Assembly (NCBI GenBank): GCA_934446675.1 | Contig: CAKSEL010000013.1 | Location: 1 to 64,000, forward strand | DNA: 64,000 bases | Reading direction: 5' to 3' | Source: an uncultured Eubacteriales bacterium | Lineage (GTDB): Bacteria; Bacillota; Clostridia; Oscillospirales; CAG-382 | Shown here: positions 9,382 through 17,757 of the stretch, one piece after another | How the letters are laid out: every line of letters begins with the position of its first letter | Position numbering within the stretch: position 1 is the first letter of the stretch | Translations under genes and position numbers: made by a program | The notes under the pieces: model-generated | What the model saw: only the letters and a program-made list of their open reading frames with translations | Database searches by the model: none | Told to the model about the DNA's origin: nothing

Positions 9382-10461
9382 ATGAGCAGAATTTATAATT
9401 TTTCGGCAGGCCCGTCAATGCTTCCGCTTGAAGTTCTCGAACAGGCAGCGGCAGAGATGACAGATTACAACGGCAGCGGAATGTCCGTTATGGAGATGAG
9501 CCACCGATCTCCGGTCTATGACGCGATTATAAAGCAGACCGAAGCGGATTTCAGAAAACTCATGAACATTCCCGACAATTACAAGGTTCTTTTCCTTCAG
9601 GGCGGCGCGTCAACTCAGTTCGCGGCTGTTCCCCTCAATCTCATGAAAACCGGAAAAGCCGACTACGTTGTTTCGGGTCAGTTCTCAAAGAAAGCATTTA
9701 AAGAGGCTCAGAAGTACGGAGACGCAAAGTGCATTGCTTCGTCCGAGGACAGAACCTTTGCCTACATACCCGACGTAACTCCCGACATGGTACGTCCCGA
9801 CGCAGATTACGTTCACGTTTGCTACAACAACACAATTTTCGGCACAAAATATCCCGAAGTTCCCAACGTAGGCGACAAAGTGCTTGTTGCGGATATGTCG
9901 TCCTGCATCACAAGCGAGCCGGTTGACGTTACAAAGTTCGGCGTTATATACGCAGGCGCGCAGAAGAACATGGCTCCCGCAGGTCTCACCGTAGTTATCA
10001 TACGCGAAGATCTTTTGGGCAACGCACGTCCCGAAACTCCCACCATGCTCGACTACAAGACCATGGCTGACAACGACTCCATGTACAACACTCCTCCCTG
10101 CTACACAATCTACATTGCAGGACTTGTATACAAGTGGGCGCTCAAAAACGGCGGACTTACCGCAATGAAAGAGAGAAACGAGAAGAAGGCAAAGCTGCTT
10201 TACGATTATCTCGATTCTTCAAAGCTGTTCAAGCCGACAGCCGACAAGAAGTACCGTTCCATGATGAACGTATGCTTTGTTACGGGCGACGCGGATCTTG
10301 ACAAGAAGTTCTGTTCGGAAGCCGCAGCCGCAGGTCTTTCCAACCTCAAGGGACACAGAAGCGTAGGCGGCATGAGAGCCTCCATTTACAACGCTATGCC
10401 TTACGAAGGCGTTGAGGCGCTTGTTGCGTTCATGAAGAAGTTTGAAGCGGAAAACGCATAA
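9382..10461 (+). CDS. serC: Phosphoserine aminotransferase
   Basis: This class V PLP aminotransferase makes phosphoserine from 3-phosphohydroxypyruvate and glutamate, the second step of serine synthesis. It begins MSRIYNFSAGPSMLP and has the SerC segments MEMSHRSPVY and FLQGGASTQFA. The PLP lysine is in YAGAQKNMAPAG near residue 196. The C-terminus carries GHRSVGGMRASIYNAMP. Length (359 residues) is typical. A longer in-frame start at 9328 lies inside the promoter spacer and is rejected. Confidence 0.97.
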   Translation: MSRIYNFSAGPSMLPLEVLEQAAAEMTDYNGSGMSVMEMSHRSPVYDAIIKQTEADFRKLMNIPDNYKVLFLQGGASTQFAAVPLNLMKTGKADYVVSGQFSKKAFKEAQKYGDAKCIASSEDRTFAYIPDVTPDMVRPDADYVHVCYNNTIFGTKYPEVPNVGDKVLVADMSSCITSEPVDVTKFGVIYAGAQKNMAPAGLTVVIIREDLLGNARPETPTMLDYKTMADNDSMYNTPPCYTIYIAGLVYKWALKNGGLTAMKERNEKKAKLLYDYLDSSKLFKPTADKKYRSMMNVCFVTGDADLDKKFCSEAAAAGLSNLKGHRSVGGMRASIYNAMPYEGVEALVAFMKKFEAENA

Positions 10462-10487
10462 CTACTGATTTAAGGAGCATTTTTAAA

Positions 10488-11642
10488 ATGTACAATATAC
10501 AGCTTTTAAACAAGATTGCCAAATGCGGCACTCAGATATTTGACGAAAACTACACGGTATCGGACGCAGTTACCGCTCCCGACGGGATAATGGTGCGTTC
10601 GGCTGCCATGCACGACATGGAGTTCGGCAAGGAACTGCTTGCCATTGCAAGAGCAGGTGCAGGCGTAAACAACATTCCGCTTGACAAGTGCTCTGAACAG
10701 GGCATTGTCGTATTCAACACACCCGGAGCAAACGCAAACGCGGTAAAAGAGCTTGCGGTATGCGCGCTGCTTCTGGCATCAAGAAAGATTGTAGACGGTA
10801 TAAACTGGGCGTCCACTCTCACAGAGGACGTTGCAAAGGCAGTCGAAAAAGGCAAGAGCGCGTTTGTAGGTCCCGAAATTGCCGGCAAGACGCTCGGCAT
10901 AATCGGACTCGGCGCAATAGGCGCACAGCTTGCAAACACCGCGGTTCATCTCGGCATGAACGTATACGGCTACGATCCGTTTATCACGGTTGACGCCGCA
11001 TGGAGACTTTCAAAGTCCGTAAAGCACGCAAAAGCGCTTGACGACATCTTTGCAAACTGCGACTACATCTCGGTTCACGTTCCGTCAACTCCCGACACAA
11101 AGGGCATGATAAACGAAAAGTCCATTTCCGCGATGAAAGACGGCGTAAGAATACTCAATCTTGCAAGAGCCGACCTTGTTGTTGCGGCTGACGTCAAAAA
11201 AGCGCTCGAATCAGGCAAGGTTGCAAGCTACGTAACGGATTTCCCGACAGAAGAGGTTATCGGCGTTCCCGGAATTGTCGCAATCCCCCATCTCGGCGCG
11301 TCAACTCCCGAATCCGAGGACAACTGTGCTGTCATGGCTGCCGAAGAGCTGAAAACTTACATTGAAACAGGAAACATCAAGAACAGCGTAAACTTCCCCG
11401 AAGCGTTTATCCCCTATTCGGGACTCAAGAGAATAGCGGTATTCCACAAGAACGTTCCGTCCATGCTCGCGCAGATATCCTCCGCGCTTTCCGACAGCAA
11501 CATCAACATTGCAAACATGGTCAATGGTTCAAAGAAAGACAACGCGTACACTCTTATTGAGATCAACGGCGACGTTTCAGGCGACGTTATAGAAAAGCTC
11601 GCAAACATTCAGAACGTTACAAGAGTAAGAGTTATCGGCTGA
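10488..11642 (+). CDS. serA: D-3-phosphoglycerate dehydrogenase
   Basis: The first enzyme of serine synthesis, oxidising 3-phosphoglycerate with NAD. Of 384 residues, the NAD-binding Rossmann segment is LGIIGLGAIGAQLANTA (about 136-152), the substrate region is VHVPSTPDTKGMI, and the C-terminal ACT domain starts near RIAVFHKNVPSMLAQISSAL. It follows serC by 26 bp with an AAGGAG site, so the first two pathway enzymes form one operon. The ACT domain suggests feedback control by serine. Confidence 0.95.
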   Translation: MYNIQLLNKIAKCGTQIFDENYTVSDAVTAPDGIMVRSAAMHDMEFGKELLAIARAGAGVNNIPLDKCSEQGIVVFNTPGANANAVKELAVCALLLASRKIVDGINWASTLTEDVAKAVEKGKSAFVGPEIAGKTLGIIGLGAIGAQLANTAVHLGMNVYGYDPFITVDAAWRLSKSVKHAKALDDIFANCDYISVHVPSTPDTKGMINEKSISAMKDGVRILNLARADLVVAADVKKALESGKVASYVTDFPTEEVIGVPGIVAIPHLGASTPESEDNCAVMAAEELKTYIETGNIKNSVNFPEAFIPYSGLKRIAVFHKNVPSMLAQISSALSDSNINIANMVNGSKKDNAYTLIEINGDVSGDVIEKLANIQNVTRVRVIG

Positions 11643-11668
11643 GTTTAATTTAACAAGACAACACATTT

Positions 11669-11702
11669 TGCGGTACGTAAAACAAGCGTGCCGCATTTTT
11701 TG
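11669..11702 (+). terminator. Terminator after serA
   Basis: TGCGGTACG pairs with CGTGCCGCA (one wobble) and seven T follow. Confidence 0.9.
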
Positions 11703-11771
11703 TACCCGAAAAAGCCTTATCGGCATATTATGGCAATGAGAAACAAATTATATATGAGAGGAAGTGCGCTT

Positions 11772-12071
11772 ATGAGCGTATTCTGTGCCGTTATTGACAT
11801 TTTTCTCTGTTTCTTTGCCGTACTCGGTTTATATTTTTCGGTTACAAAACTTACCGACAGGGTTGCCGCGAAAAACGCTCCGTCAAAGTGCATTATTGTT
11901 ATAGAGGGCTGCAAAGAGGACTCGGTTGAATATCTGATACGTTTTTTTGAAAGCCGTCTGCTTTACGGTGATTTTGAGCCGTTTTTTGACGGGATAACAA
12001 TTTCCCCGTCTGTTCATGCCGACGACGCGCTTATATCGAGGCTTGCGGAGGAATACGGCAACATATATTAG
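11772..12071 (+). CDS. Small membrane-anchored protein of unknown function
   Basis: A 99-residue protein with one N-terminal membrane segment (VFCAVIDIFLCFFAVLGLYF, residues 2-21) and a soluble tail with IVIEGCKEDSVEYLIRFFES. I do not recognise the family. The ATG at 11772 is preceded by GAGAGGAAG with 7-base spacing; upstream in-frame starts overlap the serA terminator. It stands alone between that terminator and the mosaic repeat. Confidence 0.65.
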   Translation: MSVFCAVIDIFLCFFAVLGLYFSVTKLTDRVAAKNAPSKCIIVIEGCKEDSVEYLIRFFESRLLYGDFEPFFDGITISPSVHADDALISRLAEEYGNIY

Positions 12072-12089
12072 GGGCGCCTTTGGGTGAGA

Positions 12090-12571
12090 GTTGGTTGATT
12101 TGGGCGGAAACCGGTTACTTTCTTCAAAGTGCAACTTTATACTGACGCTTTTCTACGGAGAAAAGTCCTCCTGCGAGGATAAACTATCGAAAAGCCGTTC
12201 GCGGCTCAGACGCCGCCGCGAAAGCGTGGCTACGTGGAGGATTTCACTCTAAAGAGTGTAAATGCCCTAAACATGGACTTTCGCACCTCAATTACCTTTA
12301 CAAGCGCGACCGCCTTGCTATTACGGTACATCCATGTAACTTACGGCAAAATCGCCGCGCGACAGGCGCGCGGATGGGGCTGGTTTCTAAGTGGAATTTG
12401 TTTATCCCAGATTCAACTCTTATGCCATGTCACGCTGCGGTCTGCGTAAACTTGGTTTTAGGCTCAAAAGTGCAATTCTTATGCGTTATTACGCAGTCAA
12501 CAGGACTCGTTTTTGCGCCCGGCTTGCCTATCGGCAAGAAACTTGGTTCAAATGTTACTTTTTTGTTTAGT
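12090..12571 (+). repeat. Mosaic intergenic repeat, copy R3 (A arm plus a D fragment)
   Basis: In plus orientation it has the outer end TTTGGGCGGAAACC, a CTTTTCTACGGAGAAAAG hairpin, the GC-rich stem GCGGCTCAGACGCCGCCGCG at 12201-12220, TACGTGGAGGATTTCACTC with ACTCTAAAGAGT, then TTGCTATTACGGTACATCC and GGGGCTGGTTTC at 12376-12387. A D-type piece follows: CAGTCAACAGGACT at 12494-12507 and GGCTTGCCTATCGGCAAG. Read with R4 it looks like one A-D unit opened up by the island between 12.57 and 13.46 kb. Confidence 0.8.
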
Positions 12572-12626
12572 AAAAAACTCTGTGCAAAGTATAAACACAA
12601 TGCACAGAGTATATTTTTGCATTAAT
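12572..12626. repeat. ACTCTGTGC hairpin repeat, copy 2 (left flank of island)
   Basis: AAAAAACTCTGTGC pairs with GCACAGAGT at 12602-12610 and is followed by ATATTTTTGCATTAATTT. The right-hand copy at 13422-13485 has the same stems and the same following ATATTTTTGTATTTAATT, in the same direction. The two copies therefore form direct repeats of about 50 bp around the RNA and gene between them. Confidence 0.8.
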
Positions 12627-12682
12627 TTAAAGTGGAACTGCACTTTTCCGGTTAAAACAGGCAAAAATCAGCCTTCCAAACC

Positions 12683-12711
12683 TTGACAAATCCTCCCGAT
12701 TATAATATACT
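12683..12711 (+). promoter_or_regulatory. Promoter of the rod-like RNA
   Basis: TTGACA at 12683-12688 and TATACT at 12706-12711 with a 17-bp spacer. The expected start about 7 bases on (about 12718) falls exactly at the first base pair of the long helix described next. Confidence 0.8.
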
Positions 12712-12717
12712 ATTCTT

Positions 12718-12884
12718 GCGACATAATATAATATCACTTTCTATTTTCCACGAAGCAAGTGTTTTTATCTCATGATAAAAATGCAGGCTCGTCACACCAT
12801 GCTTTTGTGGAAATGTGTATTATATTGTGTCGCAGCAATGTGAGCCATGTGTTTTTTGTGCGTGGCTTATGCTGCGCACTTTTT
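12718..12884 (+). ncRNA. Candidate structured RNA ending in an intrinsic terminator
   Basis: Hand pairing gives one long rod. 12718-12733 pairs with 12818-12833 (16 bp with a T-G wobble), and CAC/GTG extends this to 19 bp past a bulged T. After a 7-nt bulge, 12745-12751 pairs with 12807-12813, then AAGCA (12753-12757) with TGCTT (12800-12804). The hairpin TTTTTATC-TCAT-GATAAAAA is at 12762-12781. A 9-bp hairpin at 12858-12879 with T5 ends it. An overlapping hairpin (12843-12849 with 12861-12867) would break that terminator. It could be a small RNA of 6S-like rod shape or a leader controlling the gene at 12907. I recognise no known family. Confidence 0.6.
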
Positions 12885-12906
12885 GTATATATGGAGATAA
12901 AAGAAA

Positions 12907-13374
12907 ATGCCGACTGAAACAATGCTGTTTTGCGGGAACCCGAAAAAGTATTCGGGAAAATTTGCGGTGCTTGCTCTTTGCGCGCTTGCTTTCACCGTCC
13001 TTTCTTTGCTTTTTAAGTCAAGTAAAAACGAAACCGTAAGTACGCTGTCTGTGTTTTTGTTTTTGCCGGCACTCTATTTCTTTCTTTGGGCTGATATTTA
13101 TTTTATGCTGATAAAAAAGAGCATCTATAATAAAATTGTCATTGATAAAGATTTTACTTATATATATACGGAGTTTCACAGACAGAAAATACCGAATTCT
13201 TCAGTTGTGTCCGCAAGGATTGAACTGCATTGCATTATTTCTGACAGCGAAAATAAACCGTATTGTATATTGCCGATACTTCCCGAAAAAAACATTGTTA
13301 TATCCGCGTCGGCACAGAAACAAATTCTATTTATCTTGACTGTGTGTGCGGACTTGATAATGCTTACAGCGTAA
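12907..13374 (+). CDS. Two-helix membrane protein of unknown function
   Basis: A 155-residue protein with two adjacent membrane segments (about residues 19-38 and 44-67), a soluble middle with TYIYTEFHRQKIPNSS, and a hydrophobic C-terminus (FILTVCADLIMLTA). A GGAG site lies 10 bases before the ATG. The family is not recognised; the layout loosely recalls small YcxB-like membrane proteins, but this is not shown. The gene is richer in A+T than its neighbours, stands directly behind the attenuator and RNA described above, and is enclosed by hairpin direct repeats. This suggests that RNA and gene moved in together. Confidence 0.7.
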   Translation: MPTETMLFCGNPKKYSGKFAVLALCALAFTVLSLLFKSSKNETVSTLSVFLFLPALYFFLWADIYFMLIKKSIYNKIVIDKDFTYIYTEFHRQKIPNSSVVSARIELHCIISDSENKPYCILPILPEKNIVISASAQKQILFILTVCADLIMLTA

Positions 13375-13421
13375 TTTCTCAAATTTGTAAATGTAATTTC
13401 CAAAATAAAATTGATATATAA

Positions 13422-13485
13422 AACAAAAACTCTGTGCAAATTTTTATACAATGCACAGAGTATATTTTTGTATTTAATTCAGAGC
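13422..13485. repeat. ACTCTGTGC hairpin repeat, copy 3 (right flank of island)
   Basis: ACTCTGTGC at 13429-13437 pairs with GCACAGAGT at 13453-13461. The tail ATATTTTTGTATTTAATT matches the copy at 12572-12626 in the same orientation. It probably also terminates the upstream gene. Confidence 0.8.
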
Positions 13486-13499
13486 CGGCTTATACTTTT

Positions 13500-14030
13500 C
13501 CGCCAACCAAACATAAAACTAACATTCAGCCGTAGTCATCTCGCCGTAGGCGAGCTGGTCGTAAAGGTGTGTCCTGTTGACTGTTTGAATATATTAAGAG
13601 TAACACTTGCACCGAAAATAATTTTACTTCGTACAGGACCCCATATCCGCGCGCCTGTCGCGCGGCGATTTTGCGACACAGCTTTGTGGACAGTGCAAAA
13701 TGAGGATTTTTGAGATTTCGGAGGCGTAGTTAGTTGCGGTGTGCATTTACACTCTTTAGAGTGAAATCCTCCACGTAGCCACGCTTTCGCGGCGGCGTCT
13801 GAGCCGCGAAAATCTTTTGTTTACGCTCTTTAGAGTGCGACTTTTTCGATTCCGAAAAGTCGGTGAATAGAGTTGCAAGTAGAAGTGGATTAACTCTTTT
13901 CGCCCAAAATAAGCAACAACGGCTAAACAAAAAGTATCTTTCCACTTTTCGATTCCGAAAAGAGGGTGTAGAAAGTTGCACATGGCAGTGGATTATCTTT
14001 TTTCGCCAAAAATAATCTCCTCTCAGTCCG
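13500..14030 (-). repeat. Mosaic intergenic repeat, copy R4 (D arm)
   Basis: In minus orientation it carries TAGGCGAGCTGG, GTCCTGTTGACTG at 13571-13583, GTACAGGACCCC, a CGCGCGCCTGTCGCGCGG stem, ACTCTTTAGAGT, the GC-rich stem GCGGCGGCGTCTGAGCCGCG, and two hairpins CTTTTTCGATTCCGAAAAG (about 13842) and CTTTTCGATTCCGAAAAG (13945-13962). Each hairpin is followed by a GAATAGAGTTGCA- or GTAGAAAGTTGCA-type string and TTCGCC(C)AAAATAA. The outer end is thus a tandem of two similar 90-110 bp units. No gene is present. Confidence 0.85.
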
Positions 14031-14031
14031 C

Positions 14032-15195
14032 TTAAATTTTTGATACCCTCTCTAACGGAATCAAAGACTCAAACTCCGGAAGTTCCGTTATGTAGACCTG
14101 TTCGTATCCGTCGCGGTCGGAGGTAAATAATACGTGCTTTCCGTCGGGGAAAACTCTCGGGTGTACGTGGCATGACTGCGTTTTCCATGAGCTGTCGTGA
14201 CGGCAGAGAGCACGCGGCTCGGAATAGTTCTGCCCATCGTACTTCCACACACGTAAATATCTGCCGGCTCTGTCGCCGTCTCCGACAATGATCTTTTCGT
14301 CAAGCGAGAACGTGTGGCCGGTGTTGTAGTTGAACGGCGCGTAAATAAGTCCCGTGTCGTCGTAATTTATGTGACCTATTATGCGCTTGTCTCCTCCGCC
14401 GCCATGAAAACCTATTCTCTTGCCGTCGGCGTACCAGTATTCGTGACCTATCGCATAGGGAGATGTGCTGCCGTCAGCATTTTGACAGGGAATGTTGCCG
14501 CATATCTTCCATACCTTGCCCGTCGTTACGTCCATTCCCCAGATTCTGTTGTCCACAAGACGCCAGCCGCCTTCGTGACAGTACGTTATCTTGGTTTCGT
14601 CGGTAGGACTTACGTTTACATGAGCTATCCAGTAGTCCTCTTCGCGGATAACTTCGCTTCCCGAACCGTCGTTCTTAATTCTTATTATGCGGCTTAACGG
14701 TCTCGGCGCACGCAAAAATCTTTCCGACTGCGGCGGCATGTCCGCAATCCTGTAAATTGAGGTGTATACATATTCTCCGCCGCTTTTGCAGCTTATTACA
14801 TGGCGTGCAAAGCCTTCGGGTATCTCGTATATCTTCTTTTCCTCAAGCGTGTGCAGGTCAACTCTCATGAGATCCCTGCCCTTTGTAAAGTATACATATC
14901 CGCCTGTTCCGTCAACTATGCCCTCGTAAAGGGAGTAGTGTCCGGGAAATTTCAATTCCGGAAGATCCGTCACCTGCGTAAACTCGTAGGTGTTGAGGTC
15001 TATGCTGTAATAGTTCTGACGTTCTCCTCTGTCGGAAAGTATGACTAACTTTGAATTGTTGTCGTACAGACTGTTGTTGGTAAAGTAGATGTGAGAGGAG
15101 TTGTATTTTCCGTTTGTTAAACGCTTTACCTTTACGCCGGTTTCCTTGTCGGTGTATTCGGTCATCTGACTTTCAAATTTCTGTCCAAGGCTCAT
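14032..15195 (-). CDS. ogl: Oligogalacturonate lyase, PL22 family
   Basis: A 387-residue cytoplasmic-type lyase with no signal peptide. It cleaves short pectin-derived oligogalacturonides by beta-elimination to unsaturated uronates. The seven-bladed propeller character shows in repeated strings such as LVILSDRGERQNYYSIDL and HVLFTSDRDGYEQVYITEL. The family segment SCHVHPRVFPDGKHVLF carries histidines used for metal binding in PL22. Length matches known Ogl proteins (about 386-388). A GGAGG site precedes the ATG. It follows the Gfo/Idh/MocA gene by 24 bp, so both are probably co-transcribed. Confidence 0.92.
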   Translation of the reverse strand: MSLGQKFESQMTEYTDKETGVKVKRLTNGKYNSSHIYFTNNSLYDNNSKLVILSDRGERQNYYSIDLNTYEFTQVTDLPELKFPGHYSLYEGIVDGTGGYVYFTKGRDLMRVDLHTLEEKKIYEIPEGFARHVISCKSGGEYVYTSIYRIADMPPQSERFLRAPRPLSRIIRIKNDGSGSEVIREEDYWIAHVNVSPTDETKITYCHEGGWRLVDNRIWGMDVTTGKVWKICGNIPCQNADGSTSPYAIGHEYWYADGKRIGFHGGGGDKRIIGHINYDDTGLIYAPFNYNTGHTFSLDEKIIVGDGDRAGRYLRVWKYDGQNYSEPRALCRHDSSWKTQSCHVHPRVFPDGKHVLFTSDRDGYEQVYITELPEFESLIPLERVSKI

Positions 15196-15219
15196 ATGTT
15201 TAACCTCCGTTTTTATAAT

Positions 15220-16404
15220 TTATTCGGCAAAGTCCGAAAGACTGCCGTTTCCTGTCTTGTAAATATCCGTTACGGCTCCGAAAAGTCCGTCAACATATGT
15301 CATTTTTTCCTCGGTCTTTACAAGGCTCTTTTTAACATTTTTGATTTCGGCACTTCTCTGAAGCTCGTTTATAAATCTCGTGTGAACCGCCGCCGTTTCT
15401 ATTCCGCAGCGTTCGTAGCCGTTTTCAAGTCCGCGAACCGCGTCAAGTGCTATGTAGAACTTTCTTCTCTCGTTTTCATACGGATCGCCGTAGTGCTTTA
15501 CGCTGCCGTCGGAAAAATATGCGACTATATCGCGCTTTACGTATTCAAGAGAACCCGACGCGTCGTCAAGAGGTTTTTCGGCGTTGCAGAAAAGCACGCG
15601 TCCTTTTTCAAACGCATAGTCAAAACAGGGATTGAGCGTTTCCTTTGTGGTGTGCGTTGCGGTAAAGCGCGCCTCAAATCCTCCGTCAAATTTGCAGATA
15701 ATGTCCGCAGTGTCAAAGTTTTCTATGTTGTTTGCACGCAGCAGCGTTGCCGTGAAATCTTTGGGAGCAAGCGCCTCGTTTACCTTTGAACCCAGAACAT
15801 AGAACATATTGTGCAGATAGTGCGCCGCGGCATTGTTGGCTATGCTGTCGTATACAAGCTCGCCGGACGGCAGACTTATCTTTCCTGCCCAGCCTGTTCC
15901 TCTTGAAAAATAGTCGGCGTTTCTCGACCATACCACAAGAGTTTTGAGCGAGAGCGGCTTTCCGAAAACACCTGCCGAAATATCGGCTTTGAGATCTTCT
16001 ATCGCCTTGCTGAACGACCACTGATAGCCTATGTATACGAATTTACCGGACTTGTCGCGTGCGGAAATAAGCTTTTCTATGTCTTTTTCGTCGGCGCAGA
16101 GCGGCTTTTCGCAGAGAACATTTGAGCCGTGTTCAAGCGCTGTGATTATGTGCTTTGTGTGAAACTGAATGGGAGTAGAAATTACGGTAAGATCAACGCT
16201 GCCGGTCTTGAAAAACTCCTCCATGTCGGAATATAGCTTTGCGCCGAGAGCCTTTATTTCCTCAAGCCTGTCATTTCCTTCCGGAAACGGATCGGCAACC
16301 GCGCACAGCTCTACGCCGAGCTTGTCGTAATTGTTTAGTATCTCGTTTGTTATAAGCTTTCCGTATCCGCCTATTCCGGCAAGAAGTACCTTTACCTTTT
16401 TCAT
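15220..16404 (-). CDS. Gfo/Idh/MocA-family oxidoreductase
   Basis: A 394-residue NAD(P)-dependent oxidoreductase. The N-terminal Rossmann fold has VLLAGIGGYGKLI (about residues 5-17) and the family signature is SNVLCEKPLCADEKDI (about 92-107), containing the conserved EKP lysine. The substrate is not evident. With an oligogalacturonate lyase directly downstream and a flavoprotein directly upstream, a step in uronate or pectin-sugar metabolism is plausible but inferred. Confidence 0.9.
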   Translation of the reverse strand: MKKVKVLLAGIGGYGKLITNEILNNYDKLGVELCAVADPFPEGNDRLEEIKALGAKLYSDMEEFFKTGSVDLTVISTPIQFHTKHIITALEHGSNVLCEKPLCADEKDIEKLISARDKSGKFVYIGYQWSFSKAIEDLKADISAGVFGKPLSLKTLVVWSRNADYFSRGTGWAGKISLPSGELVYDSIANNAAAHYLHNMFYVLGSKVNEALAPKDFTATLLRANNIENFDTADIICKFDGGFEARFTATHTTKETLNPCFDYAFEKGRVLFCNAEKPLDDASGSLEYVKRDIVAYFSDGSVKHYGDPYENERRKFYIALDAVRGLENGYERCGIETAAVHTRFINELQRSAEIKNVKKSLVKTEEKMTYVDGLFGAVTDIYKTGNGSLSDFAE

Positions 16405-16453
16405 TTTTATGCAGATCCTTTCCTATTTTTCCTGTATTACACACTCCGTTTAG

Positions 16454-16482
16454 ATTATACAAAAAAATGCAGCCGTTTTCAA
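16454..16482 (-). promoter_or_regulatory. Promoter of the oxidoreductase-ogl operon
   Basis: On the minus strand TTGAAA (16477-16482) and TATAAT (16454-16459) have a 17-bp spacer. The spacer contains the downstream arm and T tract of the preceding gene's terminator, so termination and initiation share sequence. Confidence 0.75.
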
Positions 16483-16495
16483 TAAGAAATCGGCT
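16461..16495 (-). terminator. Terminator of the FAD-dependent oxidoreductase gene
   Basis: On the minus strand AGCCG and CGGCT pair around a 15-nt A/T-rich loop, followed by GCATTTTTTT. The stem is short; confidence is moderate. It overlaps the next promoter. Confidence 0.6.
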
Positions 16496-16523
16496 ACAAT
16501 AATATCAATATCGTACATTAAAT

Positions 16524-17723
16524 CTATGCGTGGAGCTTTACGCCTGCACTTACGAGTCTTTTCTGAAGTTCTTTTATATCCGCATTCTCAAAGCTGTCAG
16601 AAATAATCGCCGCGGCAGTGCCGGCAGCCTCTCCCGAAACCGCGCAGACCGGGATAACGCGCGTGACGTCCCACATATTGTCGTCACTCGACACGCAGCG
16701 TCCCGCGCAGATAAGATTTTTTACCTCTTTTCCGTACAGCGACGAGAACGGCATCTCGTACACCGGTCCTCTCTTTCTCCAGTCGGAGAACATACCCACG
16801 CTGTCGTCAAAGGTCTTTCCTATCTCCTTGTCGCACATTGTATAAACGCCGCATATGCGCCTTGTCATTCTTATCTGCGGAATTGTCGGCAGAGTTACGG
16901 GCATTGTCGAAGAATCCGTCTGCTTTCTCTTTAAAATATCGCGCAGAATAAAGGAGTGTGCCGTAATCGTCATCTCGCTGTTTTCCATGCCGTCAAGTCC
17001 GGTATAGCGTCTGTCTACAAGCGCCGTCGTGCTCTTGCCGGATTCAATATCTTCCGCCGAGTCCGAACAGCCTATTACGTTAAGCCTTACCTTTTCGGAA
17101 TCCGAATATGTATAGTTCCACGCCGCAAGGCTGTTGCCCATCTTGAAAATCTCGGTCTTTTCTCCCGACATTTCGGCAATATCCGCGTCACCCGTGCAGT
17201 CGATAACGCACTTTTCAACCTCAACCGCGCTTCTGCCCGACTTGTTTTCTATAAGCACGTGAGTAATTCTGTCCCCATCCTTTGCGACCGCGCAGACCGA
17301 CGTTCCGTACAAAATTTTTACGCCTGCGTCCGTCAGCAGCTTTTCGGCAAGCAGCGCGAACATTCCGGGATTGTAGCGCACTCTGTAACGCTGTTCTTTT
17401 CTCTTTTCGATATTCTGATTTTCTCCGAGCCAAGCGTCGGGAAAGTCTGCCTCGGCGCCGTATTTTATAGAGAGTTTCAATAATTCCTCAGCTATTCCGA
17501 ACGATACCTGAGTTCCGTTTCCGTCGCAAAGAGGAAGATAATACGTAACTATTCCGGCAGTACCCAGACCTCCGAGGATAAATTCTTTTTCGCAGAGCAG
17601 TACGTCAGCACCGCCTCGCGCTGCGGCAAGAGCCGCGGAAATTCCCGCAAATCCTCCGCCCGCAACAAAACAGCCGCATTTATATCTCACCGGAGACGAA
17701 AGATTTTCCTTTATATTTTCCAT
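16524..17723 (-). CDS. FAD-dependent oxidoreductase (FAD_oxidored family)
   Basis: A 399-residue flavoprotein. The dinucleotide-binding motif is VAGGGFAGISAALAAARGGA (about residues 20-39) followed by VLLCEKEFILGG, the arrangement of the PF12831-type family. Near the C-terminus are NLICAGRCVSSDDN and VSGEAAGTAAAI, which close the FAD site. Relatives often sit in carbohydrate-use loci; the substrate is unknown. A GGAGG site precedes the ATG. Its own promoter and terminator suggest a single-gene unit next to the oxidoreductase-ogl pair. Confidence 0.88.
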   Translation of the reverse strand: MENIKENLSSPVRYKCGCFVAGGGFAGISAALAAARGGADVLLCEKEFILGGLGTAGIVTYYLPLCDGNGTQVSFGIAEELLKLSIKYGAEADFPDAWLGENQNIEKRKEQRYRVRYNPGMFALLAEKLLTDAGVKILYGTSVCAVAKDGDRITHVLIENKSGRSAVEVEKCVIDCTGDADIAEMSGEKTEIFKMGNSLAAWNYTYSDSEKVRLNVIGCSDSAEDIESGKSTTALVDRRYTGLDGMENSEMTITAHSFILRDILKRKQTDSSTMPVTLPTIPQIRMTRRICGVYTMCDKEIGKTFDDSVGMFSDWRKRGPVYEMPFSSLYGKEVKNLICAGRCVSSDDNMWDVTRVIPVCAVSGEAAGTAAAIISDSFENADIKELQKRLVSAGVKLHA

Positions 17724-17757
17724 AATTTACCTCCCATTTTCAAAAGCATCTGCGTAT

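Noticed and set aside
12718..12884. Definite 6S RNA call for the rod-like RNA
   Set aside because: The overall rod shape fits, but I could not identify 6S-specific conserved strings, and the terminator/anti-terminator overlap fits a leader equally well.
12090..14030. CRISPR array
   Set aside because: The repeats here and elsewhere are irregular in length and spacing, with no regular spacers and no cas genes in the window.
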